Shown here one piece after another: positions 1 to 10,912 of a stretch of DNA of 64,000 bases (positions are counted from its first letter, which is position 1; every line of letters starts with the position of its first letter). The notes beneath the pieces are model-generated. The model did no database searches. It was not told the origin of the DNA and worked only from the letters and a program-made list of their open reading frames with translations. The position numbers and the translations under genes are program-made. Location of the stretch: the NCBI GenBank assembly GCA_963678675.1, contig OY783198.1, positions 11,728,580-11,792,579 of the forward strand. Reading direction: 5' to 3'. This DNA is from Xiphydria camelus. Lineage: Eukaryota > Arthropoda > Insecta > Hymenoptera > Xiphydriidae.

Positions 1-520
1 TCGATGAAGGATTGCCTTTTGATATAAAAAAAAAGTATTCAAAATTTCAAGTAAATCGGTCCACTCGTTTTTGAGATATCGTTGTCACCGATTTTGAAAA
101 AGCCGTTTCGAGAAAAACGCGTTTAACTCCGTTGTACTTGCGTCACGCGGCTTGCAGAATGTAACTGTAAAAACGGCCGTAACGGCCGAGAATATTTTTG
201 AAAGGTTATACTTTAAGAATCCGTCGAAAATGAAAAATCGATTTTTTCGAAAATTCTGACTAGATTTAACCCCTTAAGCGTTCTACTGAGTAGTTTCTTA
301 TTTTAGTGTATAGAAAATGTAGGTATATCTAGTTACCAAAAAAAAGTGTTGTCTAGTATTGTAAAGTATTGTAAAAAAAAGTGTATCCACTGATTTATTT
401 AACATCCGGACTTTTACTCCATGAATAGGATTTTTGCCCCATAGACATAGGACTTTTACCCCAACTATGGGGCAAAAGTCCTAATTTGCAACAAAAATGA
501 AACTTAAGATATAATAGATT
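1..520. other. AT-rich stretch without a gene
   Basis: No open reading frame with protein-like composition is visible. The only local structure is a small hairpin near 451-482, where GGACTTTT-CCCC is followed by GGGG-AAAAGTCC. The rest looks like decayed repeat DNA. Confidence 0.6.
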
Positions 521-524
521 TATA

Positions 525-996
525 TACAGGGTGTTCATTTTAAAACTTACCACCCACGTTATCTGCGTAAAGAGACATATTTCTGAAAATCGCCGAGACA
601 CGTCAACAAAATTATTGAGGGGGAACATTTTTTATAAAAATTCGACGCCCCCCCCCCCCCCTCAACCACCTGACTCCGGGGGCGGTAACCCCAATATTCT
701 TAAATGGAACAGGGGGTCGAGTGATACCTCATTTTAAAGGGCTTTTAATTGTGTACATTTTGACGTCCTACTTTTCAAATTTGACGTTAAAATGAGGTAT
801 CACTCGACCCCCTGTTCCATTTAAGAATATTGGGGTTACCGCCCCCGGAGTCAGGTGGTTGAGGGGGGGGGGGCGTCGAATTTTTATAAAAAATGTTCCC
901 CCTCAATAATTTTGTTGACGTGTCTCGGCGATTTTCAGAAATATGTCTCTTTACGCAGATAACGTGGGTGGTAAGTTTTAAAATGAACACCCTGTA
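525..996. mobile_element. Palindromic MITE, mariner-like ends
   Basis: The two halves are near-perfect inverted copies meeting around 760. The ends read TACAGGGTGTTCATTTT and its complement, with TA at both borders, which is the target choice of Tc1/mariner elements. Matching C and G homopolymers (about 650-662 and 866-877) lie in the two arms. Short reading frames on both strands are shadows of the palindrome and not genes. Confidence 0.85.
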
Positions 997-1130
997 TAGT
1001 TTTTTTGAGTATGACCTGTAGAATAAAGTAGTAATATACATTAACTACACACATATAAAAACATTATTTAAATTCTTAAAAATGGCACAAATTCTGACAT
1101 TTATTCCTTACACTCAATATTTAGGGGTGT

Positions 1131-1402
1131 CTCAATCGCTTTTTCTGATTTTCATTTGAATAACACGGTGAAATTGTTGAATCGTTGGTTTAGTGCTAAT
1201 TCCTTCTACGGTAAAAAAATTTCCTCGTGAAATATTAGAAAAATTAAGAGTTTTAGGTGTAATTGACGTCAATTACACCTAAAACTCAATTTTTCTAATT
1301 TTTCACGGGAAAATTTTTTTACCGTAGAAGGAATTAGCACTAAACCAACGATTCAACAATTTCACCGTGTTATTCAAATGGAAATCAGGAAAAGCGATTG
1401 AG
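1131..1402. repeat. Palindromic fold-back repeat
   Basis: Two arms of about 130 bp form an inverted repeat centred on GACGTC near 1265-1270. The outer ends are CTCAATCGCTTTT and its complement. No coding potential; probably a MITE that has lost recognisable target duplications. Confidence 0.8.
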
Positions 1403-1448
1403 AAAAAGAATTAATTGAAAAAGCTTTTTTTTGAATCAGTCTAATATA

Positions 1449-1622
1449 CACTGCTATTCATGAATGCCTGGACTTGACAGTTCTCGGGTTATCCGTGTGT
1501 GTGCTACTGTCAATTGTCGAAGTTCGAGTCCAGGCATTCATGGATAGCAGTTCTCGGGTTATCCGTGTGTGTGCTACTGTCAATTGTCGAAGTTCGGGTC
1601 CAGGCATTCATGAATAGCAGTG
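1449..1622. mobile_element. Short TIR element with a 70-bp tandem duplication
   Basis: The ends CACTGCTATTCATGAATGCC and its complement are inverted repeats flanked by TA. Between them a 70-bp unit beginning CAGTTCTCGGGTTATCC occurs twice in tandem (from about 1478 and 1548). The frame running through the tandem is an artefact of the duplication. Confidence 0.7.
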
Positions 1623-1624
1623 TA

Positions 1625-2220
1625 CATACATTAACATATTTACCGACTAGGTATAAAAGAAACTATTTTCTCAGTGTTCTTATTCGAATATCCGCGAGCG
1701 AGATGATCGAGCAGAAATTAGCCCTCATTGTCAATTTTCCTTCAATCGCCGTGAAACGTGATTGAATAAATGCATTCAACTTTTTGTATACATGTATTTG
1801 TTGATAAAAAGTAGAAAGATTTGTACATTCGCGTTTATCCTAACTTATGCGTCGATAAAATTTAATTAAAGTGTATGGGTTGGCGTGACTTTTAATGCTC
1901 TATAGGATGAATATTTCAGATCTTTTCTAAAATGATCGATGAACAATTGTTTTCCTTGGGCTAAAATGAAAACTGCTACAACTCGATTGTCATTACATAA
2001 AAAAAACTAAACACGTTAACTGAGAAGTTTGAATTTATCTATACAGGCGTATATTTACTATTTCATTTACTGTTCAGTTAATGAAGTTATGCGGAGAAAA
2101 AGAATTGATAGCATACAAATCCTTTTTTTATCCACTGTATGTATAAGTATAAAAATAGATAAATAATAGCTCCAGGCTGGAAACGGGATATCAATAAGTA
2201 GCGCTGTAACTTATCTGTCT
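1625..2220. other. Intergenic, nothing recognised
   Basis: AT-rich sequence without credible coding frames, RNA genes or strong repeats. Confidence 0.5.
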
Positions 2221-2226
2221 TTATAA

Positions 2227-2962
2227 GGTATTTCTATGGTTTTGCGTTTTTCTTACGAATCTCATGAAATTTTGCCAATCAAAAGACTGAAATATTACAT
2301 ATCGATTCCCAAATTTTCAAAACGCTGAGCCATGTAGTTTAAAAGAAAATGTTCATTCAAAGTAGCATTTTCTACACTGACTTTCAATGGCTAACATGTA
2401 GAAGGACGGTACCTCAGTGACGTTTTGAGTTATAACTACAGAACCAATCTTACAATGTTAAAGAAAAACTAACGGCGAATAAAATGATATCGTAGGATTA
2501 TGTTCAGAAAAACTGGAAGTGCTGAGCCATATAGTTTCAGAGAAATTATAACTTAAAAACTGAGATTTTTCTTGAAACTGTAAAGTGGTGGGGACGAGTA
2601 ACGATGATGTGGCAACAGTGCGCACAGCTGATTTAGCCGTCTCATGTGACTATGGGACTCAGTAGCACTTTTGCTACCGGAGAGGGGATAGCCAGTGACA
2701 CGGCGCGGCAGCCCCCACTACGGCACGTAGTGGCAGGCACATAGCGGTATTCTCTAAGGAGAGAGGAGCACTGTTGCCACGATTATCGGGCCAGGCAGTG
2801 TACATGTGTGAGATACATTTGTACACAGGAGGTCTCTGTATAGCAAGGAGCCCAGAGTACAGTTTACTCAAAAGTTTCGTTCGTGCATAATACAGTTTGT
2901 GATCAGTTGTACTAAGTCCTGAAGCAAAAACTTTTGAATACGACTGTCACCATAGAAATACC
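2227..2962. mobile_element. TIR repeat, copy 1 (second copy at 15426-16624)
   Basis: The ends are GGTATTTCTATGG and its complement, flanked on both sides by TTATAA. The body is nearly identical to the sequence at 15426-16624, which is flanked by TTAA and carries an extra insert. No transposase is encoded, so this is a non-autonomous element. The TTAA/TTATAA borders suggest a TTAA-targeting system such as piggyBac or Kolobok, but I cannot assign the family. Confidence 0.75.
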
Positions 2963-2968
2963 TTATAA

Positions 2969-4215
2969 TATCATTTTAACGTTTTTATTCTCCATTTCTA
3001 CCCACCTACGTAATGTGTATATCTTTTCTTCAGGATGCACCACTTATATTCGTCATCGAAAGGGGACCCCTTGTGTCCTCTTGGATTTCATCCTCAAGTA
3101 CGGTGGCCCACGAGGTGTAAACGATGCTTCAGGTACTGATAATATTTAAACTTTATCTTCTTTAACTAATGTCTTGTCGGCTTGCGCATATATCTATTAT
3201 AAGCATTTTGTATCTAAAAATGTAGCCTTCTTTATCAGAAAAATTGTTAACAGTCCATCAAATGTTTATATTTGTACAGCAAAATATTGCATACCTCACT
3301 ACTACATATTACGCGGATGTTTCATATTTACAATAGATTTCATATATTATGATGTAAAATTTCGCTTTGAACTGCGAGTTTCTTGAGTTACTTTTATTTC
3401 TATTCCTGTAAACGTAGAATATTTAGAGTATTCGATAGGTACCAAGCGAGTAGGTTTTAGAAAGGGGTCATCGATATTGACTCTTTAGAATTTCGATTGC
3501 TTATGATACTGTAGGAAGAAACCTATAAGTATAATATTTGCTCCTTGTGGCTGCATGGGGGGGGGGGTTTAGGATATATTATATTTAATTTAGTTGTATG
3601 GGGAAAAATTGTTTTCAATATATTTAATCATATATGTATATCTTGAATCTTGTAATCGATAGAAATAAAACTTAATAAGGTTTTTTATCGTAAGGATATA
3701 CGCTTTTTATTACAAATATTTCGAAAAGAGGAAAAGAATGCATTCCTATAATATACTCGTTGATTACGATCAAATTTTGATTAAAACTAGCTCAAAGTAT
3801 TAAAAACCGTGTAAAAATTGCAGAAGCATAACATTCAATCGGCATTAATGCGTATTCTACTCTATTACTCTCTTTTATCCTTCTTTAAGAACTTACAATA
3901 GTATTTAATGTATTGAAAAAGCGATGTGTAGAGGTGTCTATTTCTTTATGTAACATTGACGCGATTCCAGTTAATAAAGTCGAAATGATCGTTAAAATCT
4001 AATGTCACTTTATAATAAATCCATAGCAAATGGTTTAATGCAACTAAAGCTAGAGATATCTTTGAGTATTTCTAGAGAGTTATATTTTTGGTAGATTTAT
4101 ATTTCTTATCACAATAGCCATATGTCTCAGTCAATTGATGTTTTCTTCTTTCAAAATTCCCGAAACACAGGTCGATGCATAATGAATTTAGAAAGACATC
4201 TTTCTATCCTCCTAA
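2969..4215. other. AT-rich intergenic region with a dispersed repeat fragment
   Basis: No gene is visible. The part at about 3435-3567, which includes a G11 run at 3557-3567, matches the complement of about 59645-59775, so it belongs to a dispersed repeat. The short reading frames at 2934-3386 have no recognisable features. Confidence 0.5.
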
Positions 4216-4466
4216 CCCAATAAGCAAGGTTACGTGAAACAAACGTCTAATACACGTTAATATGGTGAATTTTCGATATCTAGTATCAAATAAACGTGTT
4301 TACACCAAAAGTATTTTCAACGTGATTTAAAGCACGTTTCAAGTGAACGTTTATTACAAATTTTTTATACACAGAATAAAGGAACAACATTTCCTATACG
4401 TATAAACTATAAACAAGATAATGTGAAATAAACGTTGATAAATGGTAGAAACGTGTTGATATAGAT

Positions 4467-6176
4467 GTCGCAGGCTTATTGTAAAATCAGTTGTATTATA
4501 ATACGCCTAGGCTTTTTCAATACGATTAGGCGTATTGTAATACTATCGAAATCATGAAGAAGCTCACAATTTGACTGATAACACAGTCACAGAAAAAAAA
4601 GTGCGGTATACATTTGATGCGATATATGTTGAGGGTAGTAAATTTGCCTCCTGATCATGAATCCGGTATCAAAATTTATCCATCAGGTCACATTTTTTTT
4701 AATCTCAAAAAATCATCAAGAGATCATGATTTTCAAAAAGTTAATGAACTTAAACCAAATTCACTATAGGGGGTTTTTTTGTTCGTTGATCACGAATCTG
4801 AAGTCGGATTAAAAAAATTAAAGATACCGGATCCAATATGGCGAACGAGATTTTCGAAAATTTTGAGTTTTTGTAAATATAACGTCATATTCGCCATCAG
4901 CGACCGAAAAAACCCTCCTGTATCAAATTTGGCATGAATCCATCGATTTTCGAAAATCTCGTCCACCATATTGGATTCGCCATCTTGAATTTTTGAAATC
5001 CGACTTCAGATTCATGATCAGCGACCCAAAAAATCCCCCTATAAAGAATTTGGTTTAAGTCCATTAACTTTTTGAAAGTCATGATCTATCTTTGGTTTTT
5101 TTGAGATTAAAAAAAATGTGACGTGATAGCCTAATTTTGACACCAGATTCGTGACCAAGACGCAAAATTACTACGAATAACATATCGCATCAAAAGTATA
5201 TACCCCACTTTTTTTGTGTGTGACTGTGCACAGTTTTTTGATGTTAGATAAAAATGGTGACGTGATGGCCAAATGTTGACACCGGATTCGTGATCAGGAG
5301 GCAAAATTATTACGGATAACATATATCACATCAAATATATACCCCACTTTTTTTTTGGTGTGACTGTGTAATTTTAGACGCATTATAATACGCCTGCCGC
5401 TTGTTAGCCTTATTGTGAAAAGAAATGTGCGCGCGATTCTTTTAGAATATGACTAGATGAAATCCGTCATATTATACTACGACTGATGGTATGCCAGGCG
5501 AATTGTAATTATTGTTGATTATGTGCTATATTTTTGTGTAATATATGTGCAAAATACTTACATTTAAAATGAGTGCTGATTTATTCGCAAATGGCCATTT
5601 CAGGCAAATAGCTTTTGTGGCTTCGCTCGCTCCGCCGATTCTAACCTAAACTAACCTAATATAATACATTAAAATATAAATAAATTAGATTCGGTAAGGT
5701 TAGATTAGGTTTCGCTTTGCTCGCTACTCCGATTCTAGCCTAACCTAACAGAATCTAGGCCGTAAAAACTAGTTGCCTGAGTACAATTCGCCTGGCATAC
5801 CGTCATTTAAATGTGTTAGATTAGGTAAGGTTAGGTTAGAATCGGTGGAGTGAGCGAAGCAAGCGAAGCTACAAAAACTATTTGCCTGAGCTGGCCAACA
5901 TTGAGATGACCTAATTAACAACAATTACAATAATTCGCCTGGCATACCGTCAGTCATATTATAATACGACGGATTTCATCTAGTCATATTCTAAAACAAT
6001 CGCGCGCACGTTTATTTTAACAATAAGACTAACAAGCGGAAGGCGTATTATAATGTGCCTAAAATTTTCAATCAAATTTTGAGATTCTTCATGATTTCAG
6101 TAGTACTAAAATACGCCTAGTATTGAAAAAGCCTAGGTGTATTATAATACGACTGATTTTATAATAAGCCTGCGAC
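4467..6176. mobile_element. Large nested fold-back element
   Basis: The outer arms (4467 to about 4572, and about 6070-6176) are inverted copies beginning GTCGCAGGCTTATT. Inside lie a second inverted repeat (about 4582-5369, built from pieces of the unit that forms the 121-bp tandem at 52758) and a third (about 5424-5515 against 5925-6010). Stretches rich in CCTAA-like motifs and the phrase GCTTCGCTCGCTCCGCCGATT, shared with 7693-7838, lie between the third pair. No protein is encoded. Confidence 0.75.
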
Positions 6177-7321
6177 TTATAGGGTAAAAGAGATATACCG
6201 CCGATACCTATAGCCGATAACTTGAAATTTGTTTGCGGCAGTGTTTGCCGACGGCTGAAAATTTGATAGTTACCCCGACAGCAAAGCGTGGATTTACACG
6301 CTAGCCGCACGCAGTGCTGCCACGTAGTGGCACCACTATGGTCTCACCGTGGCGTGATCGCGTGGCGTACACAATCTAAAAGCACCGTGGCTACACAGTG
6401 AACACATTGAGTGGTTCACAGCGTAAAGACACAGTAGTTACACTCAGTGCAGTCAAGGTGCCTTTTTGACGTGCACACTTCGTAAATTTACCCACCATGA
6501 ATGTCGGTAACTTCATTGTCTTCACAAAATTTTTAACACGTCGTTTGCTGCCGCCGGCTCCGATCGGAGACACATTGACGTGCACATTACATATAATTAT
6601 TCAGTCTGTTACCGGCACTGAGCGCGATGCAATCAATCTAAAAGTGGCAGCGAATGTGTTAAATTAGAAAATAACAAAATTGATATAATAATAGGTTTGT
6701 TCCCAGAAAGCAATTTGTGACTAGTTACAAATTTTGATCTGCGGATGTGTGCGGTTGTAAATTTACAATTAATTGATTTCACACCCCGATAGAAGAATTT
6801 TTAAATTAGAAAATAACAAAATTGATATTATAATAATGTTTCAAACAGTACAAATTGTACTGAATTATTTCATAAATAATGAATAATTAATTATCATAAT
6901 CGCTACTGTTTTGAAAAAGAAAGTATCAAATTATTTTTAAAAATTTAATGAGATATATATGTTACAGTCAAAACCCGTTTTCAGTTAAAACTAGTTTTAA
7001 CTGAAGAGCTTTTCAGTTAAAACTAGTTTTAACTGTTCTCTTCAGTTAAAACTAGTTTTAACTGAAAAGCTCTTTAGTCAAAACTAGTTTTTCATAGTCA
7101 AAACTAAAATTAACAAATATTTTCAGTTTATTCTAGTTTTGATTAAACATATTGTCAGTAAATACTAGGTTAAAATTAAATACGTTTTCATGACTTTCCG
7201 CAATCAGTTTTTTGTGAATGCTTATAGGGGACATGGTAAAACAACTAGTACCTATAGATAATACGTTTATTTAATGGGTACAAAAAGAAAAGTGAAACTC
7301 TAATAAAGAAATTATATGAAA

Positions 7322-7547
7322 TTATTTGTTCCTGCAGGGCTTGCTGTCGTGGCATTTAGAATTGCATAATTTGTCCTTCTTCTTACAGAAGCATCTATTA
7401 GTGTTGCAAGTCTTCTTACACACGCAACGTGTAAATCCTTGACCTTCCCCTAAGGCAGCACGTCTAGCAGCAGTTCTTAAAGAAATGTATTCTTTTGGCA
7501 CTTCTTCAGACGTCAAGAACCTTTCTGTAGTTAGGTCAAATTCTGAT
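7322..7547 (-). CDS. Ginger integrase, exon 2, Cys-rich C-terminus
   Basis: On the minus strand an acceptor TTTTAG precedes this exon. Joining it to the donor at 8149/8148 completes an Arg codon and keeps the frame, giving CRSEFDLTTERF across the junction. The tail has spaced cysteines in CVCKKTCNTNRCFC and CNSKCHDSKPC, the Cys-rich C-terminus I know from KRBA2-like integrases, presumably metal- and DNA-binding. The total protein is then about 531 residues. The 600-bp intron contains a nested element (7608-7899). Confidence 0.8.
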
Positions 7548-7607
7548 CTAAAATTTTTTAATTTTAATTAAATTAAATCTAGGGAATTGAGGTAGAGGTA
7601 AAATACA

Positions 7608-7899
7608 TATTACCGTGAAAACCCGATTTCAATGAAAATTCGATCTTCCTAGGAAAAACCAGTTTTAACTATGCCTGTCAGCTAATTCTAGCTTTATGTG
7701 GCTTCGCTCGCTCCGCCGATTCTAACCTAACCTAACCTAACCTAATCTAACAAATTAAAATATAAATAAATTAGACTCGGTAAAGTTAGATTAGGTTTGG
7801 TTAGGTTATAATCGGCGGAGCGAGCGAAGCTACATAAAACTATAATTAATAAGCATAGTCAAAACTAGTTTCGACTGAAATTGGTTTTTAACGGTAACA
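7608..7899. mobile_element. Non-autonomous Ginger-like MITE inside the intron
   Basis: The ends (TATTACCGTGAAAACCCG on the left, TGTTACCGTTAAAAACC inverted on the right) resemble the TIR of the surrounding Ginger element. It lies wholly within the integrase intron and itself holds a palindrome (7693-7838). Target duplications are not clear. Confidence 0.6.
7693..7838. repeat. Palindrome with telomere-like CCTAA units
   Basis: The inverted arms read TTTATGTGGCTTCGCTCG at the left border and the near-complement at the right. The left arm continues into four perfect CCTAA units at 7726-7745, the insect telomere motif; the right arm carries degenerate TTAGG units. The same phrase occurs at about 5620-5760 and 5820-5875, so it is a mobile repeat and not a true telomere. 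Confidence 0.7.
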
Positions 7900-8148
7900 G
7901 ATATACGAAGTCGATTAATTGAAGGTGAAAAAACTCGTTTCGGGAAATCGATATTAAGTAATTATACATCTTATTATAGTTTTACGCTTTTTCTAAATTT
8001 TATTTTCATTAATTTCATTTTTACTATTGAACCATATACCCAGGATCACAACTGAATATTTTTTTCAATTAAACTTCATTTCTTTTATCGTTTTCGAGAT
8101 TCCAATTAAGCATCGAATAAGTATGTAACAGGCTATACTGATACATAC

Positions 8149-9512
8149 CTGCAGTACAATTTTTCTACTATTCCATATTTTGTTCCAATTTTATGCAGGC
8201 CCTCTTCGTTTTTTTCAAGCACGACTCCGATGATATTTCTAAAATCAGCTTTTGCTCTATCAACATCTGGGATGGGTAGAATTACATTATCGTCTTTTTC
8301 AACAGGAGGATGGAGAGCATCAGAAACTAATTTCATTATTTTAGCTTGTTTTCTCAAACTTTCGTATGCTTCCTTTCTAGTTAATGAAATTTGATGTTCT
8401 CCACTAGGACCAGCCAGTTCAACAGAGCTCATAGATTCTTTGTTTTCTAAATTTAACTTTTGAACAACTCTTTGAAGGTCATCTTCATCAGTCAATTTTT
8501 CAATCACTTCTGATGGCAAACTTGAAGTTGAAAGCCCTACCTTAGGCTCAATACCAAACATAGCTCGATATGGTGACTGTTTTATGCCAGAATGAAGCGC
8601 CCTATTTTTCATAAATTGTACCAACGCAAGGCCTTTGGACCATTTTGATGTGTTATTTTCTTGCATCCAGGCTGCCAACATTTTCTCGATATCCTGATTA
8701 GCTCGCTCCACTGAACCTTGGCTTTGGCTATGTCTTGGTTTTCCATGAACCAATTTTAATTCAGGCCAGTATGACACCACCTCATTTATCACTGCATTAA
8801 CGAACTCGCGGCCATTATCTGAATGCAAAATGCATGGCGCACCAAAAGTAAGGAATATATCCGTTAGTTGATAAGCAACTTCTTCCGCTCTCTTACTTTT
8901 CAACGACCTTAGCAAAACAAATTTCGTTAAATGGTCTTGATAAACCATGATAAACTTATACCCGTGATCCTCTTGTGACTGCATATCAATTAAGTCTACC
9001 TGGCAGCGGCTATTCATTTCTGAATGCAGTATAGGTTTCGAAACGAGACCCCTCTTCTTCTTACTCTTCTTTAGTTGACAGATTTCACACATTGATATGA
9101 AAGTATTTATCATATCATATGTTATATTAGCGTATTTTCGGGCGGTTTCAGTTTTCAGCCTGTCTCGACCTCCGTAACCAATAGCAACGTGGGCTGTTTT
9201 AATTATGTCAAAAATATCTTCAGCAGGTACATAATACTTGATCGGTTCACTTCTAGCAGCCAATTTTTTCGTTTCATCGATTTCAACAATTCTAAATCTT
9301 TTCAGTCTTCTATTTTGTAATTGTGTTTTTTTGACAGCCAGTTTTGCATCTTGTACTTCGGCCATTAATTTATTATACATATCTCTTGTCATAACATTGT
9401 AGTGATTTTCTTTTTTCTCAATGTCTTCTTTTAGTAAAATCTTTTGCAAAAAACGTTCTTTCCATGTTCTTATATCTCTGCTTTCAAACTGATTTTCATT
9501 GTTATCAGTCAT
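8149..9512 (-). CDS. Ginger/KRBA2-like integrase-transposase, exon 1
   Basis: This exon encodes about 455 residues of a DDE integrase resembling the proteins annotated KRBA2- or SCAND3-like in insects. It would cut and rejoin DNA at the ends of the surrounding element. The order is a charged N-terminal region, an HHCC-type zinc region (AHVAIGYGG, then CEICQ), and the catalytic core with D in CQVDLIDM, D in LHSDNGREF and E in GSVERANQ about 36 residues later. The usual second zinc histidine is tyrosine here (GYGG where relatives have GHGG), a single-base C-to-T change. The exon ends at CAG|GTATGT, an excellent splice donor. The start ATG at 9512 lies 29 nt downstream of a predicted transcription start. 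The frame is open throughout, so it may be functional. Confidence 0.85.
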
Positions 9513-9538
9513 AGTAACCGTAAAATAGTAGTTTTGTC

Positions 9539-9570
9539 ACTGATCTCTATACAACAACTCGCTTTATATA
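9539..9570 (-). promoter_or_regulatory. Core promoter of the Ginger integrase gene
   Basis: Reading the minus strand, TATATAAAG starts at 9570 and the arthropod initiator TCAGT lies at 9543-9539. The TATA box begins 29 nt before the initiator A (9541), the canonical spacing, and the ATG follows 29 nt after the start site. This supports an RNA polymerase II promoter inside the transposon. Confidence 0.7.
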
Positions 9571-9731
9571 GTGGATAGACTGTTCCTACACCTCCAACAC
9601 ACTGAGAGGTTAGATGCTTCGATATCCGACACTTTTCACTAAATCACTTCGATTGGCTGTGGCAAAAAGTGGTGGCGGGGTAACGGTCATCGCATACAAA
9701 ATTCCCTAATGCCGTAAGACTTAACTGTAAG

Positions 9732-9812
9732 CGAATAAACCAATCAGGATCAAATATTTCGTTGTCCGTAGGTTACGGACAATGGAATATCTGATCCTGA
9801 TTGGTCTATTCG
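9732..9812. repeat. Small palindrome with CCAATCAGGATC arms
   Basis: About 38-bp arms (CGAATAAACCAATCAGGATC and complement) surround a short centre. Related sequence with ACCAATCAGG occurs in the palindrome at about 38350-38480. Confidence 0.65.
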
Positions 9813-9887
9813 ATTATTACAACTATATGCTTATTACTTTTATTATGATATTTTCCTAGTCTGTATGTCTCCTACTATAATATTATA

Positions 9888-10114
9888 CCGGGTCTTTGCG
9901 TATGTGTTGACATAGGAATCGTGCGAGTGCGAGTGAGAACGTGGATTAACACTGGCGAATCTATAAGAGTTTCTTTGTCGCACACTCCAACTGGACAAGT
10001 TCGAGAAAGACGGAGTATGTGCGACAGAAAAACTCTTATGGGTTCACCAGTGTTAATCCGCGTTCTCATTCGCACTCGCACGATTCCTATGTCAACATAT
10101 ACGCAAAGACCCGG
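9888..10114. mobile_element. Palindromic MITE upstream of the Ginger gene
   Basis: About 100-bp arms begin CCGGGTCTTTGCGTATG and mirror each other, flanked by TA on both sides as for mariner-type MITEs. It sits between the Ginger promoter and the right TIR. The frames on both strands are shadows of the palindrome. Confidence 0.75.
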
Positions 10115-10391
10115 TAATATATCTCACCAAGGCACAGCTAAAACTAGTTTTAACTGAAGAGAACAGTTAAAACTAGTTTTAACTGAAGACGGGTTTTAAC
10201 GGTAACATATATATATATATATATAAACCGGCCTTTACACAATGCAACACTGAGATATCTCGGCAAAAATATTTAAAATTTAGTTTACGTTTGACATAGC
10301 TCGAAATCGGCTTTCGGCTTTATCTCACTAGTCACAGTACTGTTGCTTTCAGGTATCGATATGTATAACTTAGTCGACTTCCACCACAAAG

Positions 10392-10490
10392 AGTCGATGG
10401 CGCAATTGGTAGAATGCGAGAAGCGTTCCCAGTCTTCTAAAGATCGCAGGTTCGAGTCCTGGCCGGGTCGGGTTTGAGAAAAAAAACCGA

Positions 10491-10526
<36 letters not shown>
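10392..10526 (+). repeat. tRNA-like SINE head with CT tail
   Basis: The sequence has an A-box-like TGGCGCAATTGG and a perfect B-box GGTTCGAGTCC at 10449-10459, with spacing near that of a tRNA. The acceptor stem does not pair, so it is a tRNA-derived SINE or tRNA pseudogene and not a functional tRNA. A CT microsatellite (about 10493-10526) follows, resembling a SINE tail. Confidence 0.5.
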
Positions 10527-10527
<1 letters not shown>

Positions 10528-10725
10528 GTAGGCGGATAAGGCAGGCGGGAAATCCTACTTTATCGCCCCCTTTTTGCAAAATTCTACTTTTACCATCGTA
10601 CTTACACTGCGTGACTGCAGTGTGGCTTCACGGTGCACAGACAGATGGACACCCCAGTGCATGCACTCGAATGCACCGCGTGAAAGCAGGGTGCAGTCAC
10701 TGTGGTGCCACTTTGCTATCGGGGT

Positions 10726-10912
10726 AGAGATGGCTTGAGAAGAGTGCGCTGTGTGTACTGCGTGAGAGCAAAAAGTGTCAAAGGTCTGATTTCTCGATAG
10801 CTGTCAATTCGAGAGATCGAAGTATTGAAAAATAGACGAAACACTTCGATTTCCCGAATTGACAGCTATCGAGAAATCAGTACACACAGCGCACTCTTCT
10901 CAAGCCATCTCT
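10726..10912. repeat. Palindromic MITE
   Basis: The arms begin AGAGATGGCTTGAGAAGAGT and mirror each other. The left arm carries an extra insertion of about 20 bp after TGTGTACTG. No coding content. Confidence 0.75.

Larger units (their letters stand above)
6960..10207 (-). mobile_element. Ginger-type DNA transposon, probably complete
   Basis: The ends are inverted repeats starting TGTTACAGTCAAAACCCG on the left and TGTTACCGTTAAAACCCG on the right. Both fit the TGTNR terminus I recall for Ginger elements, and the element is flanked on both sides by TATA, a 4-bp target duplication. Immediately inside the ends are arrays of a 22-bp perfect palindrome centred on ACTAGT: three copies on the left (6982-7003, 7014-7035, 7043-7064) and two on the right (10135-10156 with one mismatch, 10164-10185). 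The interior carries a spliced integrase gene on the minus strand, a promoter, and smaller MITEs in the intron and 5' flank. Confidence 0.85.

Noticed and set aside
7723..7747. True telomere or telomere fusion
   Set aside because: Only four CCTAA units occur, inside a mobile palindrome that is repeated elsewhere.
10392..10470. Functional tRNA gene
   Set aside because: A and B boxes are good, but the acceptor stem does not pair and a CT tail follows, as in SINEs.
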